The notes: generated by a model not told the origin, from the letters alone. A stretch of 64,000 nt of DNA from Acidobacteriota bacterium (GCA_027307335.1 DAHUXD010000014.1:149871-213870), one strand, 5' to 3'. Counted from the first letter of the stretch, positions 43,966-52,480 are shown. Translations and numbers: made by a program.

Positions 43966-44993
43966 GGCCGCGCCCCGCCGCCCGGCGCGGGGCTGTGAAG
44001 GAAACACCGCACGCGGCCGCCGTTCACCCGCTCCAGGGCCGGTTCGCTCTCGACGCACGGCGCGAAGCGATCCGCGCAGCGGGGCGCGAACGCGCAGCCC
44101 CGATCCCCCCGCGCCGAGAGATCCGGCGGCGCTCCCGGGATCACCGAGAAGCGCTCGCCGGGCCGCCGCGCGGCCGCGAGCCGCGGCGCGGAACGGAAGA
44201 GCCCGCGCGTGTACGGATGCTTCGGCGACGCGAACAGCACGGCGCGGGGCGCCTCCTCGACGATGCGGCCCGCGTACAGCACGAGAACGCGGTCGCCGTG
44301 GCGCGCCGCGATCCCGAGGTCGTGCGTGATCAGGAGCACCGCGAGCCCGCGCTCGGCCCGCAAGCGATCGAGGAGCGTCAGGATCTCGAGCGCGACGGTC
44401 GCGTCGAGGGAGGCGGTCGGCTCGTCCGCGAGCAGGAGGCGCGGCGCCGGCGCGAGCGCGATCGCGAGACACGCCCGCTGCTGCAGGCCGCCCGAGAGGC
44501 GATGAGGATAGGCGTCGAGCGCCGGCCCCGGGTCGGGGAACGACGCCGCCGCGAGCGCCTCGACCGAGGCGCGCCGGACCTCGTCCGCCGTCGCGCGTCG
44601 ATGGAGACGGATCGCCTCGGCGAGGTGCTCGCCGATCGTGCGGACCGGGTCGAGCGCGGCCGCGGGCTCCTGGAACACCATGGCGATTCCCGGGCCGCGG
44701 ACCTCGCCCCAGGACGAGTCCGACAGCGCCCTCAGGTCGCGACCCATGAACCGGACGCGGCCGGAAAGCCGCGCGCCATCGGGCGACAGCCCGACGAGCG
44801 CGCGCGCGAGCTGCGTCTTGCCCGAGCCGCTCTCGCCGACGAGCGCCACGCCCTCGCCGCGGCCGATCGCGAACGAAACGCGGTCGACGGCCGCGCGCGG
44901 ACCGGAACCCGTCGGCAGCGCGACCGTCAGGTCTTCGATCTCGAGGAGCGGCTCGGCGATTTCGGCCTTCGCGATCCGGTCCGGGGTCCCCAC
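43962..44993 (-). CDS. Oligopeptide/dipeptide ABC transporter ATP-binding protein (OppD/DppD type)
   Basis: 343 residues; start is GTG at 44993. Walker A GESGSGKTQ, signature LSGGLQQR, Walker [13 protein letters not shown] and switch His (LLITHDLGI) are present, followed by the C-terminal oligo_HPY region with Cys in DRGCAFAPRCADRFAPC. It is the partner of the OppF-type ATPase downstream, and follows the TPR gene by 7 bases, so all three may be co-transcribed. Substrate unknown. Confidence 0.9.
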   Translation of the reverse strand: MGTPDRIAKAEIAEPLLEIEDLTVALPTGSGPRAAVDRVSFAIGRGEGVALVGESGSGKTQLARALVGLSPDGARLSGRVRFMGRDLRALSDSSWGEVRGPGIAMVFQEPAAALDPVRTIGEHLAEAIRLHRRATADEVRRASVEALAAASFPDPGPALDAYPHRLSGGLQQRACLAIALAPAPRLLLADEPTASLDATVALEILTLLDRLRAERGLAVLLITHDLGIAARHGDRVLVLYAGRIVEEAPRAVLFASPKHPYTRGLFRSAPRLAAARRPGERFSVIPGAPPDLSARGDRGCAFAPRCADRFAPCVESEPALERVNGGRVRCFLHSPAPGGGARP

Positions 44994-45000
44994 GGCCGCC

Positions 45001-47502
45001 TCAGGAGTTTCGGCGAACGGCGTCGAGATCTTTGACCCTCTGCACCACGTCCCGGTAATTCGCGTTCAGGCCGAAGACTTCCTGATACGCCTTGTAGGCC
45101 GAGTCGGTGTCGCCCGTGTCCTGGTAGACGCGGGCGAGATCGTAGAGCATCCCCGCCGTCGCCTGCTCGCCGATCGCCGGCGTCTCGAGCCCCTTCCGGA
45201 ACCACTTGATCGCGAGCTGGGGCATGCCCTTCTCGAGGAAGCAGTGGCCCAGCATGCTGCAGCACTCGACCGCCCGGGTCGGGTCCTTGCTCGCGAGCTG
45301 GAATTCCCCGACCGCCTCGTCGACGAGCCCCATCTCCTTGTACGCGATGCCGAGGTTGTAGTGCGTCTCGTAGTCCTCGGCCGAGAGCTGCTGCTCGACG
45401 CCCTTCTTGAACTCGCGGAAGATGTCCTCGAGCGACACCTCTCCCTGCGGCGCGGAAATTTCCGCCGGCTCCTCGATCGCCGCCTCCTCGCCGAGCTCCT
45501 TCTCGAGCTCCTCCGCGAGGTTGAAGAATTTCTGCTCGTCGGCGAAGAGATTCTGCTCGTCGACGACGGGAACCGGAGAGGGCGCCGCCGGGGGCGCGTC
45601 GCCGGCCCGGCTCATCTCGTCCTCGAGCAGGTTCCCGAGCTGCTCGTAGGAGACGAATTCGGCGTCCGCCGGCGCGACCGGCTCGGGCGTCGCCAGCCGC
45701 TCCATCGCGAGGGGCGGCTCGGACTCCGAGGCCGTGAAGTCGATCGCGTCCGAGGCAAACGGAGGGGACAACGGGCGCTCCCCCGGCGGCAGGACGGCGT
45801 GACCGAGATCGAATTCCTCGAACTCGACCTCGACGGCCTGCGGCAGGGGGATCGCCGGCGGCTGCGGCCTCGCGTCCGTGCCGGCCAGACCGGCGCGCCG
45901 CAGCGTCCGGTGCGCCTCCTCGGGCTGCCCGGCTTCCTCGAAGGCCGCGGCGAGCGCCTCGGCCTCGCGCGGCAGCGCGGGATTCCGCGTCTCCGCGAGG
46001 AGCTCGACCAGCCGCTCCCGCGCCTTCAGCAGGTCGGGCCGGCGGCGCACGAGCGCGAAGAGCCGCTCGATCGCCTTGTCGGCGAGGCCGTAACGCGCGA
46101 ACACCTCCGCCTCGACGATCAGCGTCTCCACCTGCGGATCGTCCGCGGCCCCCCTCGGTTCGGCCGCGACCGGCGGCTCCGGCGGAGGGGCCACCGGGAC
46201 GGGCGGCGCGGGCTCCTCGTCCACCTCGATCGATGGAACCTTCGGCTGGGGTGCATGGATCGATGCCGAGTCCTCGAGGTCGAGGACGAACTCCTGGTAC
46301 TCCGGCGCCTCGGGCGCCTTCGGCTCCGCGGGAGGGGGCGGAGCGGCCGGCGGCGCGCCGATCTCCTGCAGCCGCTGTGCCGCCGCGACGTTCGACGGGT
46401 CCGCCTCCTGGGCTCGAAGGAAATGGTCGCGGGCCTCGGCCGGGCTGCGGGCTTCGACCGCCTGCCCGATCTGGACGTGCACCTTCGCGAGCGCGGACCG
46501 GTTGCCCTCCGCCTCGAGGACGTGCGCCAGCTTCTGCAGGCTTCCCACGTGCGCGGGGTCGGCCGCGAGGATCGGCTCGATGTACTCCGCGGCGCGGGCG
46601 AACTCGCGGCGCGTGACGGCGGTCAAAACGAGCGGCGCCACGGCGTCGAGCGCCTTGTCGAAGGCGTGTTCCTGCACGCGGAGCCGCGAGAGGAAGAGCC
46701 GCGGAGTCTCGGCGTCCGCGTCGAGCGCGAGCGCCTGTTCGGCGGTGCGGACCGCTTCGGCACGCTCGCCCATCTCGAGCTGCGCCTCCGCCATCAGGCC
46801 GAGGCTCTCTCCGGTGCGCGGGGCCGCCCGGAGCACCGCCATCGCCGCGGTCCCGTTCTTCTGGGCGAGCAGCGAGCGCACGAGGTTGCGCTGGGTCTCG
46901 ACGTCGTCCGGCGAGAGCTCGAGGGCCTTCTGGAAGACCTGCGCCGCTTCGTCGTGCGCCCCGCGCTTGAGCAGCATGGACCCGATGAGCCCGTACTGCA
47001 TGACCGCCTGATCCTTCTGGTTGGCGGCCCGGTACAGGTCCGCCAGCCGGACCTGGATCCGGAGATCGGAGGGATCGATCCCCGCCATCTTCTTGTACAC
47101 CCCGATGGCGTCGGCGATCCGGTTGTTCTTCTGGTAATGGTCGGCGAGGACCTGGTACTGGCTGCGCGCGTCCTGCACCAGACCCTGCTTGTGGTACAGG
47201 TCGGCGAGCCGGTCGTAGACCTCGAGGCGCGCGGGGTCGATCTTGTTGATCTTCTTGTAGATCGCGATCGCCTTGAGGAAGAACCCGTCCTTCGAATAGA
47301 AGTCAGCGATCCGCTCGAAGTACGGGATCGACTCGCCGGACCGGTTCATCCGGACGTAGAGATCCCCCACCTTGTTCAGGGTCGGAATGTCCTTCGGGTG
47401 GTCCTCCAGGACCCGCAGGTACTCCTTGAGCGCCTGGTCGAGCTTTCCTCGGGAGAGAAGCTTCTCGGCGGACTGGAGGCTTTGTTCGCGGTGAACCGCC
47501 AT
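45001..47502 (-). CDS. Long tetratricopeptide-repeat protein
   Basis: 833 residues, no signal peptide or membrane helix visible. An N-terminal solenoid of TPR units (about 1-375; for example EEYLRVLEDHPKDIPTLNKVGDLY-like spacing) is followed by a Pro/Glu/Ala-rich linker with low complexity (about 380-480), a shorter repeat region (about 470-560), a disordered acidic segment (about 570-700) and a final TPR block (about 715-825) containing YNLGIAYKEMGLVDEAVGEF. TPR proteins are scaffolds; the partner is unknown. The ATG is 9 bases after TAGAAT with no Shine-Dalgarno. It heads the group with the OppD/OppF ATPases. Confidence 0.88.
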   Translation of the reverse strand: MAVHREQSLQSAEKLLSRGKLDQALKEYLRVLEDHPKDIPTLNKVGDLYVRMNRSGESIPYFERIADFYSKDGFFLKAIAIYKKINKIDPARLEVYDRLADLYHKQGLVQDARSQYQVLADHYQKNNRIADAIGVYKKMAGIDPSDLRIQVRLADLYRAANQKDQAVMQYGLIGSMLLKRGAHDEAAQVFQKALELSPDDVETQRNLVRSLLAQKNGTAAMAVLRAAPRTGESLGLMAEAQLEMGERAEAVRTAEQALALDADAETPRLFLSRLRVQEHAFDKALDAVAPLVLTAVTRREFARAAEYIEPILAADPAHVGSLQKLAHVLEAEGNRSALAKVHVQIGQAVEARSPAEARDHFLRAQEADPSNVAAAQRLQEIGAPPAAPPPPAEPKAPEAPEYQEFVLDLEDSASIHAPQPKVPSIEVDEEPAPPVPVAPPPEPPVAAEPRGAADDPQVETLIVEAEVFARYGLADKAIERLFALVRRRPDLLKARERLVELLAETRNPALPREAEALAAAFEEAGQPEEAHRTLRRAGLAGTDARPQPPAIPLPQAVEVEFEEFDLGHAVLPPGERPLSPPFASDAIDFTASESEPPLAMERLATPEPVAPADAEFVSYEQLGNLLEDEMSRAGDAPPAAPSPVPVVDEQNLFADEQKFFNLAEELEKELGEEAAIEEPAEISAPQGEVSLEDIFREFKKGVEQQLSAEDYETHYNLGIAYKEMGLVDEAVGEFQLASKDPTRAVECCSMLGHCFLEKGMPQLAIKWFRKGLETPAIGEQATAGMLYDLARVYQDTGDTDSAYKAYQEVFGLNANYRDVVQRVKDLDAVRRNS

Positions 47503-47511
47503 CTGCCGAAG

Positions 47512-47517
47512 ATTCTA
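47512..47517 (-). promoter_or_regulatory. -10 box of the TPR gene
   Basis: TAGAAT, 9 bases before the ATG at 47502; the TAG of the box is also the stop codon of rnhB (47517-47515). Leaderless transcription is implied. Confidence 0.55.
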
Positions 47518-48219
47518 ACCGGTTCGACTCCGGCGCCGGCCCGAAGAGGGGGTCGGGGGGGCCTCGACGCCGGGCTCCGGCACGACGCCGCGGTACGTCA
47601 GCCGATGCTCCGGGCACGGCCCATATCGCCGCAGCGCATCCCAGTGCTCGGGGGTCCCGTAGCCCTTGTGGTGCTCGAAACCGTAGACCGGATGCCGCCG
47701 GCCGAGCTCGTCGAGGAGCCGGTCGCGATAGACCTTGGCCACGATCGACGCGGCGGCAATCGAAACGCAGAGCGCGTCGCCATGCACGACCGGCACCTGG
47801 GGCACCCGGACGCCGGGGACGCTCACCGCGTCGACGAGCAGGGCTTCCGCGGCGGGAACGAGACCGAGCACCGCGACGCGCATCGCCTCCAGGCTCGCGC
47901 GAAGGATGTCGTCGGCGTCGATCTGCCGGGCGGCCACGACGCCCACGGCGAACGCGATCGCGCACCGCCGGATGTGCCGGTCGAGCCGCTCGCGCGTCTC
48001 GGCGTCGAGCTTCTTCGAGTCATCGAGGCCCGGCAGGATGCAGCGCGCCGGCAGGATGACCGCCGCCGCCACGACCGGTCCCGCGAGCGATCCGCGCCCG
48101 ACCTCGTCGACGCCCGCCACGCGCGTGAACCCGCGGAGCGCGACCTCGTGCTCGAGGCGAGAGAGATCCCGGAGGCGCCCCAGCTCGGCGAACAGCGCGG
48201 CGAGTGGGTCGGGGGTCAC
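47515..48219 (-). CDS. rnhB: Ribonuclease HII
   Basis: Cuts the RNA strand of RNA-DNA hybrids and removes single ribonucleotides from DNA. 234 residues. The first two acidic active-site residues are in AGVDEVGRGSLAGPVV, further conserved parts are DDSKKLDAETRERL and VDAVSVPGV, and the family's GYGTPEHWDALRRYGPCPEHR stretch is present near the C terminus. The start is GTG at 48219, 15 bases after rplS. Last gene of the rpsP-khpA-rimM-trmD-rplS-rnhB series. Confidence 0.95.
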   Translation of the reverse strand: MTPDPLAALFAELGRLRDLSRLEHEVALRGFTRVAGVDEVGRGSLAGPVVAAAVILPARCILPGLDDSKKLDAETRERLDRHIRRCAIAFAVGVVAARQIDADDILRASLEAMRVAVLGLVPAAEALLVDAVSVPGVRVPQVPVVHGDALCVSIAAASIVAKVYRDRLLDELGRRHPVYGFEHHKGYGTPEHWDALRRYGPCPEHRLTYRGVVPEPGVEAPPTPSSGRRRSRTG

Positions 48220-48234
48220 GGACGCGAGCGCCGC

Positions 48235-48588
48235 CTACTGGTCGGTCTGCTTCTCGTCGATGCGCGCGGCCTTGCCCTTGCGGCCGCGGAGGTAGTACAG
48301 CTTGGCGCGCCGCACGGCGCCCTTCCGCTCGACCTCGATGCGGTCGATGATGGGCGAGTGGAGCGGGAAGACGCGCTCGACGCCGATGCCGCCCGAGATC
48401 TTGCGGACCGTGAACGTCTCGCGGGCCCCGCCGCCCCGGCGGGCGATCACGACCCCGGCGAACATCTGGATGCGTTCCTTCTCCCCCTCGCGCACCTTGA
48501 CGTGGACGCGGACCGAGTCGCCCGGCGAGAATGCCGGCACGTCGGTCTTGAGCGTCGACTTTTCGATTTCCAGCAACAGGTCGGTCAT
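48235..48588 (-). CDS. rplS: 50S ribosomal protein L19
   Basis: 117 residues, standard for L19, with [20 protein letters not shown], the basic [17 protein letters not shown] and the conserved [20 protein letters not shown] and [24 protein letters not shown] motifs. The ATG at 48588 has GAGAGG upstream; a longer frame to 48651 starts inside a TAGAATG promoter and is rejected. It has its own promoter, 62 bases before the start, in addition to any read-through from trmD. Confidence 0.97.
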   Translation of the reverse strand: MTDLLLEIEKSTLKTDVPAFSPGDSVRVHVKVREGEKERIQMFAGVVIARRGGGARETFTVRKISGGIGVERVFPLHSPIIDRIEVERKGAVRRAKLYYLRGRKGKAARIDEKQTDQ

Positions 48589-48649
48589 GACAAACCTCTC
48601 CACGATTTCGGCGGGCGTCGAGCCCGCGGGGCACCCGGGGAAGCGGGGC

Positions 48650-48679
48650 ATTCTACTGGAACGTCTCCCGAAAGTTCAA
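48650..48679 (-). promoter_or_regulatory. rplS: Promoter of rplS
   Basis: Minus strand TTGAAC (48679-48674), an 18-base spacer and TAGAAT (48655-48650), followed by G. It lies in the 158-base gap between trmD and rplS; the transcript would have a leader of about 55 bases with a Shine-Dalgarno sequence. The ATG in TAGAATG is in frame with rplS and can mislead gene callers. Confidence 0.6.
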
Positions 48680-48746
48680 GAGAGGGGGTCCGGCCTCTCC
48701 AGGGCGATCTTCCGGCGGCTTTCGCTCTTCGAGGGACCTGACCCGC

Positions 48747-49466
48747 CTATTCCTCGCCCTCCCCCGGCTCCGCGGGGCGGCGGGCGAGGAGGTCGGGACG
48801 GCGTCTCCGGGTGCGCTCGAGCGCGCGCGCGTTGCGCCAGCGCTCGATGCGGGCATGGTCGCCGGAGAGCAGGACCTCGGGGACGGCGAGGCCGCGGAAC
48901 TCGCGCGGCCGCGTGTAGTGCGGGTAATCCAGGCGCTCCCGGCGGAAGGACTCGTTCTCGAGCGACTCGGCCGCTCCGACGACGCCGGGAACGAGGCGCG
49001 TCACGGCCTCGACCATCGCGAGAGCCGCGGACTCGCCGCCCGGCAGCACGAAGTCGCCGACCGAAAGCTCCTCGTCGAAGAGACCCAGCTCGCGGACGCG
49101 TTCGTCGATGCCCTCGTAGCGCCCGCACACGAGGAGGAGGCGAGGGCGCGCCGCGAGCGCCTCCGCGCGCGCCTGGTCGAACCGCTCGCCGTCGGGCGTC
49201 ATCAGCACGGTCCACGCGCGCGGTCCCGCCTCCGCGTCGCGCCGCGCCTCGACCGCGGCGGCGACGACGGGCGCCATCAGCACCATTCCCGCGCCGCCGC
49301 CGTACGGCTCGTCGTCGGCCTTGCGGTGGCGGTCGGTGGCGAACGCGCGCAGATCGGTGACGGTCACCGCGACGAGACCGTCGGCGATCGCCTTGCCGAG
49401 GAGACTCTGGCCGAGCGGCGACGCGAAGTACTCGGGAAACAGCGTGAGGATCTCGATCCGCATCAT
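48747..49466 (-). CDS. trmD: tRNA (guanine-37-N1)-methyltransferase
   Basis: Methylates G37 of tRNAs, preventing frameshifts. 239 residues. The trefoil-knot SAM domain has EILTLFPEYF at the start, GGGAGMVLMAPVV, the knot motif LLLVCGRYEGIDERV and FVLPGGESAALAMVEAV; the C-terminal domain ends in SGDHARIERWRNARALERT. The start is a double ATG (49466 and 49463), either possible. It follows rimM by 28 bases. Confidence 0.97.
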   Translation of the reverse strand: MMRIEILTLFPEYFASPLGQSLLGKAIADGLVAVTVTDLRAFATDRHRKADDEPYGGGAGMVLMAPVVAAAVEARRDAEAGPRAWTVLMTPDGERFDQARAEALAARPRLLLVCGRYEGIDERVRELGLFDEELSVGDFVLPGGESAALAMVEAVTRLVPGVVGAAESLENESFRRERLDYPHYTRPREFRGLAVPEVLLSGDHARIERWRNARALERTRRRRPDLLARRPAEPGEGEE

Positions 49467-49494
49467 CGCCGCTCGTCGTGCCGGCTCGAGATTC

Positions 49495-50022
49495 TCACAG
49501 ATCGAACAGGCCCTCGGGCGGATCGAGCACGACCCGCCGCGACTCCCGCTCCACCCGCACCACGATCGGCCGCGTCCACGGCACGAGCGCTTCGCGCCCG
49601 CCGCCCGCGTCGACCGTCAGCATCGGGCCGCCCGGCATGCTCTCAAGGTCGAGGACCGTTCCCAGGAGCCGCCCCGACGCATCCTCGCAGACGAAGCCGC
49701 GCACCTCGTGGGCGTAGAAGAACCCCGGCGGCGCGGGATGGGCCTCGGACTCCGGGACGCAGAGCTCGCCGCCCTGCAGCGCCCGCGCCGCATCCACGTC
49801 CTCGGTTCCCTCGAAGCGCATCAGCAGGCCGCCGGCGAAGGGTCGCGTGCCGACGATCACGAGCGGCCTCTCGACCGCGCCGCGGCGCCACACGAGGCGG
49901 AGGCCCTCCGCGAAGCGCTCGGGAAAATCGGTGCGCACCTCGACGACGACCTCGCCGCGGAGCCCGTGAGGCCGCCGGACGGCGCCGACGACGAGGAGCG
50001 GCGGCATGGGGTCGGACCCCAC
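49495..50022 (-). CDS. rimM: Ribosome maturation factor RimM
   Basis: 16S rRNA processing factor for 30S assembly. 175 residues. N-terminal RimM domain (VGAVRRPHGLRGEVVVEVRTDFPERF) and C-terminal PRC-barrel domain (GFVCEDASGRLLGTVLDLES, ALVPWTRPIVVRVERESRRVV). Start GTG 50022 has AGGA 7 bases upstream; an ATG at 50007 is an alternative. It is 8 bases from khpA. Confidence 0.96.
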   Translation of the reverse strand: MGSDPMPPLLVVGAVRRPHGLRGEVVVEVRTDFPERFAEGLRLVWRRGAVERPLVIVGTRPFAGGLLMRFEGTEDVDAARALQGGELCVPESEAHPAPPGFFYAHEVRGFVCEDASGRLLGTVLDLESMPGGPMLTVDAGGGREALVPWTRPIVVRVERESRRVVLDPPEGLFDL

Positions 50023-50030
50023 GGGCGTTC

Positions 50031-50261
50031 CTAGTCGCGGACGCGAATCAGGACGCGCTTGCCCTGCGCGACGGCCGCGGCGGAGACGAACGCGCGCAGC
50101 GCGCGGATCGTGCGGCCCTCGCGCCCGATCAGGCGGCCGCGGTCATTCTCGGGAACGTCGATGTCGTAGACGACGGTGCGTCCCTCGAAGCCCTCCGTGA
50201 TCTTCGCCGACGCGGGCTCGTCGCAGAGGCGGCGGACGATGGTCTCGACCAGGCGCTTCAT
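50031..50261 (-). CDS. khpA: KH-domain RNA-binding protein KhpA
   Basis: Small RNA-binding protein, 76 residues, the family's size. A single KH domain with the GRLIGREGRTIRAL loop (GxxG) that contacts RNA, followed by the conserved VLIRVRD end. KhpA works with KhpB in RNA regulation. It lies between rpsP and rimM, 3 bases from rpsP's stop, as in many bacteria. Confidence 0.93.
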   Translation of the reverse strand: MKRLVETIVRRLCDEPASAKITEGFEGRTVVYDIDVPENDRGRLIGREGRTIRALRAFVSAAAVAQGKRVLIRVRD

Positions 50262-50264
50262 CGA

Positions 50265-50513
50265 TCAGGCGGCCGGGACGGCTTCGGGGCGCTCGAGGAG
50301 GGACTTCACGGTCGGCGACACGAGCGCGCCGCGCGCGATCCAGTGCTTCGCCCTCTCCCGGTCGAGCGCGAGGACCGGCGGGTTGACGACCGGGTCGTAG
50401 GAGCCGAGCTCCTCGAGGACCTCGGCGCGCGACGTCAGGCGCGAGTCCGAGACCACGATCCGATAGTAGGGACGGTTGCGGGCGCCCATGCGGCGCAAGC
50501 GGATCTTCACCAT
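50265..50513 (-). CDS. rpsP: 30S ribosomal protein S16
   Basis: 82 residues, standard S16. MVKIRLRRMGARNRPYYRIVV and LGSYDPVVNPP are the family signature; the end is KSLLERPEAVPAA. First gene of the translation cluster; its promoter box TACAATG (50542-50537) and a GCAGGAG ribosome site lie just upstream. The ATG in TACAATG is not the start. Confidence 0.98.
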   Translation of the reverse strand: MVKIRLRRMGARNRPYYRIVVSDSRLTSRAEVLEELGSYDPVVNPPVLALDRERAKHWIARGALVSPTVKSLLERPEAVPAA

Positions 50514-50536
50514 GCGAACTCCTGCAAAAGCGGGGC

Positions 50537-50542
50537 ATTGTA
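50537..50542 (-). promoter_or_regulatory. -10 box of rpsP
   Basis: TACAAT followed by G on the minus strand, 23 bases before the rpsP ATG, with a GCAGGAG ribosome site after it. A convincing -35 box is not seen. Confidence 0.5.
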
Positions 50543-50565
50543 CACGAAAGCCGCCGGTCGCCGCC

Positions 50566-51912
50566 TCAGCTGCCCCGGCCCCCCGGCAGCACCAGCCGCG
50601 ACAGATCCAGGCCTCGGACGCCCTTGCGCGCCGTGCGCATCAGCCGCCGCATCTGCTGGTACTGCTTGAGCAGCCGGTTGATCTCGGCCACCGAGGTCCC
50701 GGAGCCGGCGGCCACCCGCTTCTTCCGGCTGCCGTTCAAGATCTGCGGGTGGCGCCTCTCGTCCGGCGTCATCGAGTCAATCATCGCCGTCGTCCGCACC
50801 AGCGCGCGCTCGTCCACGCTCTGCGGCCCCTTGAGCGCCTTCATCGCGCCGCCCTTCGGCAGGAGGTCGATCAGCGACTCGAGCGGACCCATCTTCTTCA
50901 TCGAGGCGAGTTGCTCCTTGAGGTCTTCGAGAGTGAACTCCCCCGTCGCGGTCTTCGCCGCGAGTTTGCGGGCCGAATCCGCGTCGACGGTCGCCTCGAC
51001 CTTCTCGATCAGGGTCATCACGTCGCCGAGACCCAGGATCCGCGACGCCATGCGGTCGGGGTGGAAGGCCTCGAAGTCCTCGGGCTTCTCGCCCACGCCG
51101 ACGAATTTGATCGGCTTGCCCGTCGTCGCCACGACGCTGAGAGCGGCGCCGCCGCGGGCGTCGCCGTCCGTCTTCGTCAGCACGATGCCCGTCAGAGGCA
51201 GCGCGGCCGCGAAGCCCGCCGCCGACTTGACCGCATCCTGTCCGGTCATCGCATCGGCGACGAAGAGCACCTCCTGCGGCTCGACCGCCGCGGTGATCGC
51301 GCGGACCTGCGCCATCAGCTCCTCGTCGATGTGGAGGCGGCCCGCCGTGTCCACGATGAGCGTGTCGCGGCCCGTCTGCCGCGCCTCGCGCAGCCCCTCG
51401 CGCGCGACCTCCACCGGGTCGGTGCGCTTCCCCGGCTCGAAGACCGGCACGCCGATCTGCCGGCCGAGCGTGACGAGCTGCTGCACGGCGGCGGGACGGG
51501 CGAGGTCGGCCGCGACGACCAGCGGATAGCGGCCGCGCGTCTTCAGGAGACGCGCGAGCTTCGCGGCGGACGTCGTCTTCCCGGATCCCTGCAGGCCGAC
51601 GAGCGCGATGACCGCGGGCTTCCCCTGGAGGTCGAGGGTGGCGTTCTCCCCGCCGAGGAGCGCGCGCAGCTCGTCGCGGACGATGCGCGTGATCTCCTGC
51701 GCGGGCGACAGCTGCTGGGCGACCTTCGCGCCGACCGCCTTCTCCCGGATCTTCTCCGTGAACTGCTTCACGACCGGAAGGGCGACGTCGGCTTCGAGCA
51801 GCGAGAGCCGGATCTCCCGGAAGGCCGTCTCGATGTGGAAATCGGTGAGGTGCCCCTCGCCGCGCAACTCCTTGAAGACGCCCTGTATGCGGTCTCCCAG
51901 GCTCTCAAACAC
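50566..51912 (-). CDS. ffh: Signal recognition particle protein Ffh
   Basis: GTPase that targets nascent membrane proteins with 4.5S RNA and FtsY. 448 residues, usual length. N domain (FESLGDRIQGVFKELRG), G domain with G1 GLQGSGKTT, G3 DTAGR, G4 TKTDGDARGG, then the Met-rich M domain (MKKMGPLESLIDLLPKGGAMKAL, MDSMTPDERRHP, LLKQYQQMRRLMR). The start is GTG at 51912; no ffs RNA gene was recognised near it. Confidence 0.97.
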   Translation of the reverse strand: MFESLGDRIQGVFKELRGEGHLTDFHIETAFREIRLSLLEADVALPVVKQFTEKIREKAVGAKVAQQLSPAQEITRIVRDELRALLGGENATLDLQGKPAVIALVGLQGSGKTTSAAKLARLLKTRGRYPLVVAADLARPAAVQQLVTLGRQIGVPVFEPGKRTDPVEVAREGLREARQTGRDTLIVDTAGRLHIDEELMAQVRAITAAVEPQEVLFVADAMTGQDAVKSAAGFAAALPLTGIVLTKTDGDARGGAALSVVATTGKPIKFVGVGEKPEDFEAFHPDRMASRILGLGDVMTLIEKVEATVDADSARKLAAKTATGEFTLEDLKEQLASMKKMGPLESLIDLLPKGGAMKALKGPQSVDERALVRTTAMIDSMTPDERRHPQILNGSRKKRVAAGSGTSVAEINRLLKQYQQMRRLMRTARKGVRGLDLSRLVLPGGRGS

Positions 51913-52016
51913 GGTGTAACCCCCGTTCCATCAATTCGCACGAAGCAATGCGTGCGCGCCAAGGATAGCCGCGCGCGACGGCTCCGTCGAGCGGGCCGCC
52001 CTTCTCCGGGCTTTGC

Positions 52017-52044
52017 TTGACAGCGGGTCGGCTTCGGATATGAT
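52017..52044 (+). promoter_or_regulatory. Strong sigma-70 type promoter of the Thr-rich lipoprotein
   Basis: A perfect TTGACA (52017-52022), a 16-base spacer and TATGAT (52039-52044). It is the best promoter match of the window and predicts high expression. The leader of about 80 bases includes a run of nine T (52101-52109) shortly before the ribosome site. Confidence 0.75.
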
Positions 52045-52129
52045 TCCGCGTCGATTTTCCGTCGGGGCGTCGACGCACCGCGCTCTCAGGGAAAACGCGT
52101 TTTTTTTTAGAAAGAAGGAGATGAGGGAT

Positions 52130-52396
52130 ATGAAGAAGTTCCTGACCCTGGGTTTCGCTGCGGCGTCCGTTCTTGCGGTCGCGGTCGGTTGCCAGAAGAA
52201 GGAGGCAGCCGCGCCCGAGAGCGCCCCCGCCGCGCAGGCCCCGGCTGTCGTCGAGGAGACGTCCACCGCCGCGACGAGCACCGCCACGACGTCGACGGGC
52301 ACGACGGGTACCGACACCACCGGTACCGCGACCACGACCACGACGACCACGTCGACCGAGACGGCGCCCGCCACGACCACCCCGGCCGCGAAGTAA
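52130..52396 (+). CDS. Small Thr/Ala-rich lipoprotein
   Basis: 88 residues. The signal peptide has a lipobox AVAVGC with lipidated Cys21, followed by QKKEAAAPES and then a low-complexity Thr/Ser/Gly/Ala tail of about 60 residues with stretches of Thr and no Cys or aromatic. The ATG at 52130 has GAAGGAG 9 bases upstream. It stands alone between a strong promoter and a strong terminator, so it is probably abundant. A surface-spacer or cell-envelope role is inferred; no family is recognised. Confidence 0.8.
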   Translation: MKKFLTLGFAAASVLAVAVGCQKKEAAAPESAPAAQAPAVVEETSTAATSTATTSTGTTGTDTTGTATTTTTTTSTETAPATTTPAAK

Positions 52397-52418
52397 CCCT
52401 CTCTCTTCGATTGTCCCC

Positions 52419-52450
52419 GAGGCCCCCGAAAGGGGGCCTCGCTGTTTTCG
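52419..52450 (+). terminator. Intrinsic terminator after the lipoprotein gene
   Basis: GAGGCCCCC-GAAA-GGGGGCCTC, a perfect 9-base stem with a GAAA tetraloop, followed by GCTGTTTTCG. It starts 22 bases after the stop. Confidence 0.85.
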
Positions 52451-52466
52451 GGCTTCGGCGAGCCGC

Positions 52467-52472
52467 TACACT
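52467..52472 (+). promoter_or_regulatory. -10 box of the second diguanylate cyclase
   Basis: TACACT 8 bases before TTG 52481, no Shine-Dalgarno; consistent with a leaderless transcript. Confidence 0.4.
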
Positions 52473-52480
52473 CTCCACCG

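Noticed and set aside
48649..48651. ATG of an extended rplS
   Set aside because: It is within the TAGAATG promoter box; the L19 family begins at the ATG with GAGAGG at 48588.
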